A stretch of 64,000 bases of DNA from Akkermansiaceae bacterium (GTDB taxonomy: Bacteria > Verrucomicrobiota > Verrucomicrobiia > Verrucomicrobiales > Akkermansiaceae). The stretch spans positions 124,001-188,000 of the forward strand of contig JACKPZ010000007.1 in NCBI GenBank assembly GCA_024233135.1, written 5' to 3'. Under the pieces are notes generated by a model. The model ran no database searches and was not told the origin of the DNA. It saw only the letters and a list, made by a program, of their open reading frames with translations. This document shows, in pieces, positions 36,133 to 45,957 of this stretch; the first letter of the stretch is position 1; every line of letters starts with the position of its first letter. The position numbers were made by a program, and so were the translations under genes.

Positions 36133-36957
36133 ATGAAAGCCATTCTCTACGTTGTCGCCTTGCTCGCCATCGGCGGCTCCGCCTACTTCACGCTCGAGCA
36201 CTCCCGGAAGTTCACCGACGTCCAGAAGGAACGTCTCGAACTGATCGCCAAGAACAAGGAGGTTTCCGCCAACGCGGATGTGAAGGAAAACGACCTGAAG
36301 AAGACCCAGGAGGAGCTTGAAGCCGCGCAAACCAAACGCAGCGAGCTCAATGCCAGCATCGACGCCCTCACCTCCACGGCCAAAAGCGTCCAACGCGACA
36401 TCTCCGAGGTCGAGGGGACCATCGCAGCCCAGGATCAGGAGTTCGAAGAACTCGAAAAGACGATCCAAGAGGTGAACAAGGTCATCGCCGAAATCGGCGA
36501 CCAGCTTGGAGAAGGGGATGTGACCCTCGCCGAATTGCCCGCGAAAATCGAAGAGATCGACAATCAGCGCAAGGAGAGCGCGTCCAAGCTTGCTGAGCTT
36601 GAGCAACTCGTTGAAGGCGGTGAGAAGTCCCTCGCCTCGCTTCGTTCCGAGCTGGACCGCTTGCAGAAACGTATGTCGCAGCGCAGCTCGCGCATCTCCC
36701 GCAACTCGATGCAGGCCGTCGTCACCGCGGTGAACCAGGACTATGGTTTCCTCGTCATCGGCGCCGGTTCGAACTCCGGATTCACTCCGCAGACCTCGCT
36801 CATCGTCCAACGCGACGGCCAGATGATCGGCCGCGTCAAGCCGTCGTCCATCGAGCCGAGCCAGACGATCGCCGAGATCGACTTCGACAGCATGCGCTCG
36901 GGAGTCCGCATCCAGCCGGGCGACCGCGTGATCCTCCAGAAGCCGGCGACCAACTGA
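36133..36957 (+). CDS. Membrane-anchored coiled-coil protein, second of a paralogous pair
   Basis: A 274-residue paralogue of the preceding protein, with the same order: membrane helix (about 3-20, ILYVVALLAIGGSAYFTL), coiled coil (about 25-195) and a C-terminal beta domain (about 200-270: NQDYGFLVIGAGSNSGFTPQ, LIVQRDGQMIGRVK, RIQPGDRVIL). The shared core pattern is a G-F-V/L block, a Gly/Ser-rich loop, a VxRDG block and a GDRVI block. This shows the pair arose by duplication. A strong terminator follows after 29 bases, closing a two-gene unit. No known function. Confidence 0.7.
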   Translation: MKAILYVVALLAIGGSAYFTLEHSRKFTDVQKERLELIAKNKEVSANADVKENDLKKTQEELEAAQTKRSELNASIDALTSTAKSVQRDISEVEGTIAAQDQEFEELEKTIQEVNKVIAEIGDQLGEGDVTLAELPAKIEEIDNQRKESASKLAELEQLVEGGEKSLASLRSELDRLQKRMSQRSSRISRNSMQAVVTAVNQDYGFLVIGAGSNSGFTPQTSLIVQRDGQMIGRVKPSSIEPSQTIAEIDFDSMRSGVRIQPGDRVILQKPATN

Positions 36958-36986
36958 CGCTTTCCTTCCGGAATCATCCGATTTCC

Positions 36987-37023
36987 AAAGCTCCGCGGGC
37001 TTGCATCCCGCGGAGCTTTTTTT
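36987..37023 (+). terminator. Strong rho-independent terminator
   Basis: AAAGCTCCGCGGG (36987-36999) pairs with CCCGCGGAGCTTT (37007-37019), with a 7-base loop and a T run to 37023. It ends the coiled-coil pair. Its loop, descending arm and T run overlap the promoter-like sequence of the next gene. Confidence 0.92.
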
Positions 37024-37030
37024 GTAGCTT
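37001..37030 (+). promoter_or_regulatory. Candidate promoter overlapping the terminator
   Basis: TTGCAT (37001-37006), an 18-base spacer and TAGCTT (37025-37030) form a -35/-10 pair. The ATG of the next gene is at 37038, only seven bases after the -10 box, as expected for a leaderless transcript. The -35 box lies in the terminator loop. Confidence 0.4.
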
Positions 37031-37037
37031 CCCGCGC

Positions 37038-37226
37038 ATGAAATCCGTCCTGCTTCTGGCATCCGCCGTCATTTCCTTCTTCGGTCTCGTCTCGTGCGCG
37101 GAAGAACCCGAGCCCAAGCCGGTGCCGCCGACCACCGATACCAGCAAGATTCCATGGAACCGTCCGGTCGCGGGCCAGGGCCAGGGTCAGTTCGGCATGC
37201 TGCCTCAGAACCAATACCGGCGCTGA
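37038..37226 (+). CDS. Small lipoprotein with a Pro- and Gln-rich mature part
   Basis: A 62-residue lipoprotein. The signal MKSVLLLASAVISFFGLVSC has lipobox LVSC with Cys20 as the likely lipid site. The mature part is short and unstructured (EEPEPKPVPPT, GQGQGQFGMLPQNQ). Proteins of this form are frequent in Verrucomicrobiota. No function can be given. It is probably transcribed alone from the promoter-like sequence just upstream. Confidence 0.7.
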   Translation: MKSVLLLASAVISFFGLVSCAEEPEPKPVPPTTDTSKIPWNRPVAGQGQGQFGMLPQNQYRR

Positions 37227-37265
37227 CGGAGGCGCGGCCGTGAGGCCGAGTGAACCGCGTTTCGC

Positions 37266-37709
37266 TCAGTCCCGATGATATGGCGAGCCGCTCTTCAAGG
37301 TGGCGACCCGATAGATCTGCTCCATCAGCACCAGCAGCGCGAGTTCGTGCTGCAGCGTGAACGGGGAAACGGAAAGCAGCAGGTCCGCCTCCGCCCGCAG
37401 GCGGTCGTTGTGGCCGTCCGCCGCGCCGATGAGAAACGAAACCGCCTTCACGTCGCCGCGCATGGCCAGCGCATCAAGCCGCGCGGCGAAATCCCGGGTG
37501 CCGAGTGCGAGTCCCCGTTCGTCGAGGGCGATCCGATAGGTCCCCTCGGATTTCTCCAGCAAGCGGGCGGAGACCTCGTCGCTTCCGCCCGCCTTCACGG
37601 TCATGAGTTCGCAATCGCCATGACGGGACAGGCGTTTGCGATATTCCTCCACTCCGGCCTTGGCGAAGGCCAGTGCGGGCTTTCCGGCGATGATGACGCG
37701 CAGGTGCAT
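37266..37709 (-). CDS. rlmH: 23S rRNA (pseudouridine-1915-N3)-methyltransferase RlmH
   Basis: A 147-residue SPOUT-class methyltransferase that acts on m3-pseudouridine 1915 in helix 69 of 23S rRNA. It shows the family's FLIGAADGHNDRLRAEAD motif, LSVSPFTLQHELALLVLMEQIYR and the terminal SGSPYHRD ending. The ATG at 37709 is set by the usual start of the fold (MHLRVIIAGKPALAFAK). It converges on the lipoprotein gene upstream in coordinates. No operon partners are visible. Confidence 0.93.
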   Translation of the reverse strand: MHLRVIIAGKPALAFAKAGVEEYRKRLSRHGDCELMTVKAGGSDEVSARLLEKSEGTYRIALDERGLALGTRDFAARLDALAMRGDVKAVSFLIGAADGHNDRLRAEADLLLSVSPFTLQHELALLVLMEQIYRVATLKSGSPYHRD

Positions 37710-37760
37710 GACGCATCGGAGCTTGCGGGATCCGGGTGCCGTCGCCAATTTCAAAGCCCT

Positions 37761-38096
37761 ATGAGATTCGTGTTTCTGGCGGCCGTGTGCGTGGCTCTTG
37801 TTTCCTGTGGGCCGCGGATCGGCCCGGTCGTCCCGCAATCCGATACGGAGCGGAAGATGATTGGGTTGTTAGAAAAGTTCGACCTGTGGGATCTCGACGG
37901 TAGCGGCGATCTCGATCTCGATGAGATCACCCGCGGCATCCGCAGCACCGGCACCGACCATCCGCCGGAGAGCGTGCTGGATTTCTACGACACCAACGGC
38001 GACCGCCGGGTCTCGTTGGCGGAGGCGCAGCAGGGCTATCAGCGGGCGCACCTTGCGGACGAGCGAATCAGCGAACGCCGCGGCCGCGAGTCATGA
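37761..38096 (+). CDS. EF-hand lipoprotein
   Basis: A 111-residue lipoprotein with signal MRFVFLAAVCVALVSC (lipobox LVSC, Cys16). Two EF-hand calcium loops are intact: DLDGSGDLDLDE and DTNGDRRVSLAE. It overlaps the start of the next gene by four bases, so the two are coupled. Short EF-hand lipoproteins are common in aquatic bacteria; the role is unknown, perhaps calcium-dependent envelope structure. Confidence 0.8.
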   Translation: MRFVFLAAVCVALVSCGPRIGPVVPQSDTERKMIGLLEKFDLWDLDGSGDLDLDEITRGIRSTGTDHPPESVLDFYDTNGDRRVSLAEAQQGYQRAHLADERISERRGRES

Positions 38097-38830
38097 GCGC
38101 CATTTACGAGACCGACAAGCTGCTCGCCGAGTATCTGCTGTTCCACTACGGGGCGGACGACGAGATCCTGCCGCCGGACGAATCATGGCCGGACGGGATG
38201 CGTGCGGCGCTCGGGTTTCCCGTCCGCACCGTCCGCCACTTCCAATCCACACCGGCCGGACGCGGGCTCGATCTCGGGTGCGCCGTCGGCCGCTCCGCCT
38301 GCGAGATGGCGCGAAGCTGCGGCGAGGTGGTCGGCATTGATTTCTCCCACACCTTCATCCGGGCGGCAGCGGCGATCGCCGGCGGAGCGGCGTTGCCCTA
38401 TCAGCGGACGGAGGAGGGGAGTGGATCGACGCCGCTCGAAGCGATCCTTCCGGCGGGGGTCGATGGCGTGCGGCTGGATTTCCGCCAAGGCGACGCGATG
38501 GACCTGCCGGAGGATCTCGGTGTTTTCGACCGCGTCCACGCCGCCAATCTGCTTTGCAGGCTGCCACGTCCGGGGCTGCTGTTAGGCCGGCTGCCGTCGC
38601 TCGTGAAACCCGGTGGCGAACTGGTGCTGGCGACACCGTGCACGTGGCTCGAGGAATTCACGCCACTGGCGAACTGGCCGCGGCCGGATACCTTTGGCTG
38701 GCTCAAGGAGATGCTCGAACCGTCATTCACGCTGATGGATCGCACGGACGAGCCGTTTCTGATCCGCGAGACGGCCCGCAAGTTCCAGTGGACCCGCTCG
38801 CTGCTGACCGTGTGGCGGCGGAACGGTTAG
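38093..38830 (+). CDS. Putative 4-mercaptohistidine N1-methyltransferase (OvoA C-terminal type)
   Basis: A 245-residue class-I SAM methyltransferase. The opening YETDKLLAEYLLFHYGADDE is typical of the C-terminal domain of OvoA, which methylates 4-mercaptohistidine in ovothiol synthesis. The SAM motif is GLDLGCAVGRSACEMAR, followed by GEVVGIDFSHTFI and the LLCRLPRPG stretch. The enzyme is present as a stand-alone protein without the sulfoxide-synthase domain, which must come from elsewhere if ovothiol is made. It overlaps the EF-hand gene by four bases. Family call is fairly firm, substrate inferred. Confidence 0.75.
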   Translation: MSAIYETDKLLAEYLLFHYGADDEILPPDESWPDGMRAALGFPVRTVRHFQSTPAGRGLDLGCAVGRSACEMARSCGEVVGIDFSHTFIRAAAAIAGGAALPYQRTEEGSGSTPLEAILPAGVDGVRLDFRQGDAMDLPEDLGVFDRVHAANLLCRLPRPGLLLGRLPSLVKPGGELVLATPCTWLEEFTPLANWPRPDTFGWLKEMLEPSFTLMDRTDEPFLIRETARKFQWTRSLLTVWRRNG

Positions 38831-39501
38831 ACGGACTCCTTCGGCGTCCACCACGGACGTTTCGCGGGAGTGATGTGCGGCGGTTTCAGATAGAGCGGCT
38901 GGGGAGGAGCCGCTGCGTAGGCTTCGCGTTCGGCTTCCGGCGTGGCGGACCAGACGCGCCAGAGACCCGCGGCATCGGGAAACTCCAGCTGGATCCGGCC
39001 GCCGCCCGCGGGGTAGCGTGATGGATCTTCGAAGCTGATCACCGGCAGATCCGGCGACTCCGCGAGAGCCGCCTCGAAACCACCCGCATCACAGAGCGCC
39101 GGCTCGGATTTCATCGAGTGGTTCCCGATTTCCGCGAGCCAATAACTGCCGCGGCGCGCGTCGCCAACCGCCAGACAACGTCCGCCGTCCACCGCGGAAG
39201 GGACGGCCAGCACCGACGGCAGCGCGACCACCGGGCACCCGGACGCGATCGCCACGCCCTGCGCGGCGGCGATGCCCACGCGGGTGCCGCTGTAACTTCC
39301 GGGACCGCTGCCGACGAGGACCAGCCCGATGTTTCCGCGGGCGCGGGACGAGAGCAGCTCATCCAGTGGCCCGAAAAGCAGCGCGTTGTGATTGCGATCG
39401 CTGTGAAAGGTCCGCTGCTCAATGGATCCATTCGGCGACACGAGCGCCACCGAAGCGTGGGGCGTCGATGTTTCCAGAACCAACGTGAAGGCGGCGGCCA
39501 T
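38827..39501 (-). CDS. tsaB: tRNA t6A synthesis protein TsaB
   Basis: A 224-residue ASKHA-fold protein that joins TsaD and TsaE in making threonylcarbamoyladenosine at A37 of ANN-decoding tRNAs. The N-terminus TLVLETSTPHASVALV and the family motif GSGPGSYSGTRVGIAAAQGVA are clear. The C-terminal half is the usual less conserved part. Stops of this gene and the convergent methyltransferase overlap by four bases. Together with tcdA at 25 kb, two t6A-pathway genes are present in the window. Confidence 0.92.
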   Translation of the reverse strand: MAAAFTLVLETSTPHASVALVSPNGSIEQRTFHSDRNHNALLFGPLDELLSSRARGNIGLVLVGSGPGSYSGTRVGIAAAQGVAIASGCPVVALPSVLAVPSAVDGGRCLAVGDARRGSYWLAEIGNHSMKSEPALCDAGGFEAALAESPDLPVISFEDPSRYPAGGGRIQLEFPDAAGLWRVWSATPEAEREAYAAAPPQPLYLKPPHITPAKRPWWTPKESV

Positions 39502-39549
39502 GCGCGAGACTATCCCGGCGAATCCGACTCCCGCCAGACCTTTGCACGC

Positions 39550-40674
39550 TCACATTCCGCGGATCGCCTCAGTGGGGTCGATCGTTTCGATCCCATGCGC
39601 GCGGCCGACCGGTGCGCAGGTGAGTTTCCCTCCGAGCGTGTTGACCGCGCTCGCGAACTCCGGGCGAAGCTTGCACGCGCCCGCGAGTCCTTCGTTGGCG
39701 AGCAGCATGACCCAGCGATGTGTCACGTTGGTGAGAGCCTGGGTCGAGGTGCGCGGATACGCGCCGGGCATGTTGGCGACGCAGTAGTGCAGCACACCTT
39801 CCTCGACGAAGGTCGGATCGCCGTGGGTCGTCGGGCGTGTGGTTTCGGCGCAGCCGCCCTGGTCCACCGCGATGTCCACGAACACGGAACCGGGACTCAT
39901 CATGGCGAGCATCTCGCGGGTGATCAGTTTCGGCGCGGCGGCGCCGGGGACCAGCACCGCGCCGATGATGAGATCCACCCGCGGCAGCATGTCGGCGATG
40001 TTCGCCTCGGTGGAATAGAGCGTGTGCGCGCCCTCCATCGTGATGTCGAGAAAACGCATGCGCTCGAAATCGACCTCGAGGATGGTCACGTCCGCGCCGA
40101 TGCCGGTGGCGACGCGCGCCGCGTTCACGCCGGCGGTGCCGCCGCCGATGACCATCACCCGCCCGGGCGCCACGCCCGGCACACCACCTAACAAAATGCC
40201 GCGTCCGCCGGTGTGGTTCGCGAGGTGATAGGAGCCTACGATGGACGACATGCGCCCCGCGATCTCGCTCATCGGCTCGAGCAGGGGCAGCCGGCCGTTG
40301 ATCGAGAGCGTTTCATAGGCGACGCCGGTGCAGCCGCTTTCCATCAGCCCTTCGGTGAGCTTCTTGTCGGCGGCCAGGTGCAGATAGGTGAAAAGCGTGT
40401 GGTGCGGCCGGAGCATCGCGATCTCCGAGGCCTGCGGTTCCTTCACCTTGACGATGATCTCCGCGCGCTCGAACACCTCCGCGGCGGTGGAGGCGATCTC
40501 GGCTCCGGCGGCTTCATACTCGGCATCGAGGTAACTCGCGCCCGTGCCGGCGGAGGCCTCGACCACCACGCGGTGGCCGGCTTTCACGAGGTCCGATGCG
40601 GCCCCGGGTGTGAGTGCGACGCGGTTTTCCTGTGCCTTGATTTCTTTCGGCACTCCGATGGTGGAGGAATTCAT
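39550..40674 (-). CDS. ald: Alanine dehydrogenase
   Basis: A 374-residue NAD-dependent enzyme that interconverts L-alanine and pyruvate plus ammonia. Typical stretches are the start GVPKEIKAQENRVALTPG, TYLHLAADKKLTEG, the Rossmann motif RVMVIGGGTAGVNAARVATG and the C-terminal NMPGAYPRTSTQALTNVT. The length is standard. No operon partner; the closest gene, tsaB, lies 48 bases away in the same direction. Confidence 0.95.
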   Translation of the reverse strand: MNSSTIGVPKEIKAQENRVALTPGAASDLVKAGHRVVVEASAGTGASYLDAEYEAAGAEIASTAAEVFERAEIIVKVKEPQASEIAMLRPHHTLFTYLHLAADKKLTEGLMESGCTGVAYETLSINGRLPLLEPMSEIAGRMSSIVGSYHLANHTGGRGILLGGVPGVAPGRVMVIGGGTAGVNAARVATGIGADVTILEVDFERMRFLDITMEGAHTLYSTEANIADMLPRVDLIIGAVLVPGAAAPKLITREMLAMMSPGSVFVDIAVDQGGCAETTRPTTHGDPTFVEEGVLHYCVANMPGAYPRTSTQALTNVTHRWVMLLANEGLAGACKLRPEFASAVNTLGGKLTCAPVGRAHGIETIDPTEAIRGM

Positions 40675-40772
40675 GAATGCGATGGGATGGGATTCAGATC
40701 AAACAAACGACAAACCCATCCCCACAGATCCGGGGACCGGGTGGCAAGGGGATTCCGCGCTCCGTGCGGATT

Positions 40773-41708
40773 TCACGGCGATTCGCCGAGTCCGGTGAGT
40801 TCGCGATCGGTCAGCAGCAACGAGAAACCGCGGGACGCGGCACCGTCGATGGATCTTTTCCGGGCGTCCGCCTTGTTCCCATACTCGATCACGAAGACCG
40901 GTTTCGTGCCTCTGAGTTTCTTGAGAAAGCCGAGCCGGTATTTCGTCTCGCCTCGATTCTGCCGGCGATTGCCGTCGGTGAACAAATCCTCGATGCCGAT
41001 CGCGCTGATCGTTTTCCGATAGTGCGATTTCGCCAGCAACTGCGGGCCGTTCTGCGGAACGATGAGGAAACCACGGCGCTTTTTCCGCGTCTGCACCGCG
41101 ATGCGGGAAACCCATCGCACCATGTCGCTCCGGTAGCTGCGCCCGGTCGCGGGATTGATGCGGTTGTCGATCCAGGCGTCCTTCTCCGGATCGTATTCGA
41201 AACCCTCAAACGCATCGACAATGTCCAGATAAACGCCATCGAAGCCGGACTTCCGGATCTTGTCCGTTTCGCGGAGGATGATCCGCTGCCAGTCCTTGTC
41301 CCAATAGCGGACCCGGTAGTTTCCTTCCCAGTTCGGGTTTTCCCCCAGCAGCCAGTCCGGTGCGCCCGCATCCGGTGTGCCGTCCTTGTCTGCGTCCCAT
41401 TCCCTGCGCCAATACGACCGGTAGTCCTCCGCCTCGCCGATGGATAGATAGGCGATCACCTTGCGTCCGGATTTGCCCGCGCGGATGGTGGCGATCTCGC
41501 TCTTCTTCCAGCGGCCGCCCGCGCCGCCGGTGAAAAACGCGTCGAGCACGATCCGGTCGCGCCCGCAGCCGGCGAGCATCTCGACCACCTTCCCGCGGCT
41601 GCCGGCGAGATTCTCCGCCTGTAGCACATAGGCGAGCGTCGGCCGCGCGGCGGACGCATCCACCGCGGCGAAGAGGAAACCCAGCGCCAGTACAAGACCT
41701 CGGAACAT
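40773..41708 (-). CDS. Secreted GH114-type (endo-alpha-1,4-polygalactosaminidase-like) protein
   Basis: A 311-residue exported protein. After a signal peptide (about 1-19, MFRGLVLALGFLFAAVDASA) the body matches the GH114/TM1410 fold: LSIGEAEDYRSYWRREWDAD, WIDNRINPATGR, the FDGVYLDIVDAFEGFEY active-site region and VEIYGN-like VFVIEYGNKADARK. Family members hydrolyse alpha-1,4-linked galactosamine polymers. The ATG at 41708 gives the signal peptide; the longer frame upstream is not supported. It diverges from the nucleotidyltransferase module at 41799. Confidence 0.8.
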   Translation of the reverse strand: MFRGLVLALGFLFAAVDASAARPTLAYVLQAENLAGSRGKVVEMLAGCGRDRIVLDAFFTGGAGGRWKKSEIATIRAGKSGRKVIAYLSIGEAEDYRSYWRREWDADKDGTPDAGAPDWLLGENPNWEGNYRVRYWDKDWQRIILRETDKIRKSGFDGVYLDIVDAFEGFEYDPEKDAWIDNRINPATGRSYRSDMVRWVSRIAVQTRKKRRGFLIVPQNGPQLLAKSHYRKTISAIGIEDLFTDGNRRQNRGETKYRLGFLKKLRGTKPVFVIEYGNKADARKRSIDGAASRGFSLLLTDRELTGLGESP

Positions 41709-41786
41709 CGAGGAATCATGGCCCGTCGGCGGATTTCCACAAGCCCGCGCTTGCCGCAAAATCCTCGCATCCACCGCGCTTTCATG

Positions 41787-41792
41787 TAATCT
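41787..41792 (+). promoter_or_regulatory. Candidate -10 box next to a start codon
   Basis: TAATCT lies six bases before the ATG at 41799, a spacing that suggests a leaderless transcript. The -35 region (CTCGCA, 17 bases upstream) is weak. Confidence 0.3.
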
Positions 41793-41798
41793 CCCGCC

Positions 41799-42026
41799 AT
41801 GGACGACCGGATCGCCGACGACGCCCTCTTCGCCCTCAAGGCGAAGGTGCGGCAGGCCCGCGCCATGTCGGCACAGATGAAGTTCCGGGCCGGCGCCGAC
41901 TTGTTCGAGGAAGCGTGCTTGTGGACGATGGCCGGTATCAAGGCGCGCATGCCGAATGCATCGGAACAGGAGCGGCTGGATCAACTCAAACGACAATTGA
42001 AGTTCAGGGAGGCGGCGATGCGATGA
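41799..42026 (+). CDS. Small helical protein coupled to a nucleotidyltransferase
   Basis: A 75-residue, mainly helical and charged protein (KAKVRQARAMSAQMKFRAG, MPNASEQERLDQLKRQL). It overlaps the next gene by ATGA, showing translational coupling. The layout is that of a two-gene toxin-antitoxin-like module. It is not obviously related to the small protein of the 6.3 kb module, though both are 75 residues long. No family is recognised. Confidence 0.6.
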   Translation: MDDRIADDALFALKAKVRQARAMSAQMKFRAGADLFEEACLWTMAGIKARMPNASEQERLDQLKRQLKFREAAMR

Positions 42027-42598
42027 GCGGGACAGACTCGTTGCTATGCCTGATCGAAGCGTTCCATCGTGCGGAGATTCCCTACATGGTTGTCGGATCC
42101 TATTCCTCCAATTTCTACGGGATCCCCCGGCTCACCAAGGATGCGGATTTGGTGGTTCATCTGGATTCGGACGAATGGTCGAAACTCCCGACGATCCTTC
42201 CGGAAGGAATCGAAATGGAAGCGCAGATGGGTTTTGAACTCGTCACTGCGACACGGCGGGAGCTGCTCCGAGTGAAGGACAGTCTGTTTCAGATCGAGTT
42301 GTTCCGACTGAGTGATGATTCGCACGACCAATCCCGATTCCTGCGACGCAGGCGGGAGGAGATCCTCCCGGGTCACACTGTCTTTCTGCCGACCGCAGAG
42401 GACGTGATCGTTCAGAAACTCCGCTGGTGTGTCGGCGCGAAGCGTCCGAATGACTATGCGGACTCTGTCGCAGTGATGCAGGTTCAAGGAAGATCTCTCG
42501 ATTGGTCCTACATCGAACAATGGTGCGGCGAACACGGAACGATGGATGTGCTCGCCGAAGCGAAGGCCGAGGCCTCGCAGGTGTGGGAAGACGATTGA
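42023..42598 (+). CDS. Nucleotidyltransferase-fold protein of a two-gene module
   Basis: A 191-residue protein with a pol-beta-type core: VVGSYSSNFYGIPRLTKDADLVV, with metal-binding Asp40 and Asp42 and the GS...R.T.D.D pattern of minimal nucleotidyltransferases. A C-terminal helical portion (PTAEDVIVQKLRWCVGAKR) matches MNT or AbiEii-like proteins. It starts inside the stop of the small upstream gene. Relatives often act as toxin or antitoxin by modifying RNA or a partner protein. It converges on the ABC-F gene, 16 bases away. A link to the 6.3 kb module is thematic, not proven. Confidence 0.7.
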   Translation: MSGTDSLLCLIEAFHRAEIPYMVVGSYSSNFYGIPRLTKDADLVVHLDSDEWSKLPTILPEGIEMEAQMGFELVTATRRELLRVKDSLFQIELFRLSDDSHDQSRFLRRRREEILPGHTVFLPTAEDVIVQKLRWCVGAKRPNDYADSVAVMQVQGRSLDWSYIEQWCGEHGTMDVLAEAKAEASQVWEDD

Positions 42599-42614
42599 TT
42601 GGGGAGGCGCTTCG

Positions 42615-44588
<1,974 letters not shown>

Positions 44589-44652
44589 CGGGCGCGGAGC
44601 TTGCACGGCGATGCCGGGGGGTCAAGCCCGGGACCGCGCGGACCGTCTGGCT

Positions 44653-45201
44653 TCAGCCGCCGCAGGAAACGGTTTCCTCATCCCGGTCCCACGCCTTCAG
44701 GAAGGCTTCGATCTCCACGAGCATCGCGTCGCAGGCCTTGTTCCACTTCGCCGCGCCCCGCAGCACCATGGCGGACTCACGAAGGCCGGTGAACCGGATC
44801 TCTTCGGCGCCGGCGGCGCGGAGCTCGCGCAGCTCGGCCCGGAGCTTCTCGAAAAACGCGAGTTCGAAGCCGTTGCCCGCTTCCATCGCCGCATGCACCA
44901 GCGAGAAGGTCACCGGCGGCGCCAGCGGCTCCAGCTTCTCGGCGATGTGGGCGCAGCCGATTTTCTCCAGCATCGCACGCACGCGGTCGAACAGCTCGTC
45001 GAGTCGCATCAGACGCAGCGGACACTTCGTTTCGAGATACTTCTCCACACCTCCGCGGATGTCCTCGACGAAGGGGAAATTCTCGATCTCCGCGGCGATG
45101 GCGGCGCGCCGGATGGCATGGTCCAGCCATGCGACATCGTAGTCGACGACCTGATGTCGTCCGACTTGGATTGCGGGGCGGTTGCCGATGAAGGAAATCA
45201 A
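44653..45201 (-). CDS. Unknown protein next to nrdR
   Basis: A 182-residue, mostly helical cytosolic protein, not of a family I can name. A recognisable feature is the N-terminal MISFIGNRPAIQVGRHQVVDYD, then a helix-rich middle (EDIRGGVEKYLETKCPLRLMRLDELFD) and a helical end with EFVRAELRELRAAGAEEIRF-like pattern (RAELRELRAAGAEEI). It begins 64 bases after the nrdR stop on the same strand, so the two are probably co-transcribed. No enzyme motif is visible. A structural prediction would be the best clue. Confidence 0.55.
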   Translation of the reverse strand: MISFIGNRPAIQVGRHQVVDYDVAWLDHAIRRAAIAAEIENFPFVEDIRGGVEKYLETKCPLRLMRLDELFDRVRAMLEKIGCAHIAEKLEPLAPPVTFSLVHAAMEAGNGFELAFFEKLRAELRELRAAGAEEIRFTGLRESAMVLRGAAKWNKACDAMLVEIEAFLKAWDRDEETVSCGG

Positions 45202-45265
45202 ATGGAGGCGGGGGCGGTGGTGGCGGTGTGGAAGATGGAGGGGGGCATGTGCCGGGGGAAACGTG

Positions 45266-45757
45266 TCAGTCCTTGAACAGGCGGCGCTGCAGGGGATCGC
45301 GGGCGGCGCGGCGGGCGAGGGACTGGATCTCCTGGATGAACTCGTTGACGTCCTCGAACTGGCGGTAGACCGATACGTAGCGGACGTAGGCGACCGGATC
45401 GATCTGGTGCAGCTTGTCCATCACCTTCACGCCGATGACGTTGGACGGCACTTCGCTGAGGTGGTCCTTGTGCAGCTCGGTGAGAATCTCCTCCACGGCG
45501 CGGTCGAGACGGTCCATCGAGACCGGGCGTTTCTCGCAGGCCTTCACGAGTCCGCTCATCAGTTTCTCGCGGTTGAGGGCCTCGCGGGTGCCGTCGCGTT
45601 TCACCACGCGGAGCTCGGTGCGCTCGATCTGCTCGTAGGTCGTGTAGCGGTAGCCGCATCGCAGGCACTCGCGCCGACGCCGGATCGTCGTCCCGTCCTT
45701 CGAGGACCGGGAGTCGAGTACCTTGTCTTTGAGGGAACCACATTGCACGCAACGCAT
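45266..45757 (-). CDS. nrdR: Transcriptional repressor NrdR
   Basis: A 163-residue repressor of ribonucleotide reductase genes. It has an N-terminal zinc ribbon (MRCVQCGSLKDKVLDSR, then CLRCGYRYTTYE) and an ATP-cone domain (VVKRDGTREALNREKLMSG...). Both are standard. No NrdR box pair was found immediately upstream. The gene is preceded by a TATGAT-like hexamer about 40 bases before the ATG. The unknown gene at 44653 follows. Confidence 0.95.
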   Translation of the reverse strand: MRCVQCGSLKDKVLDSRSSKDGTTIRRRRECLRCGYRYTTYEQIERTELRVVKRDGTREALNREKLMSGLVKACEKRPVSMDRLDRAVEEILTELHKDHLSEVPSNVIGVKVMDKLHQIDPVAYVRYVSVYRQFEDVNEFIQEIQSLARRAARDPLQRRLFKD

Positions 45758-45793
45758 TGGAGGACTTCTTGGGAAGCGACGGATGGCAGGGTA

Positions 45794-45799
45794 ATCATA
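45794..45799 (-). promoter_or_regulatory. Candidate -10 box of nrdR
   Basis: On the minus strand the sequence reads TATGAT, about 37 bases before the nrdR start. A TTTCGC sequence 17 bases further upstream is a weak -35 box. Confidence 0.35.
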
Positions 45800-45957
45800 C
45801 TAGTGGTAGCGTCAATGCGAAAACTATGGCAGATTTAGTAGATCGCCGGCAATGGTCGGCCACCGCGAAGCAATCGTTTTGAAAAGTGGGGACGCGGGCC
45901 GCGGCCCCGTCGTGATCCCGGGCCGAAGTTTTTGAAGATCCTCCCGTTGGTCACCGC

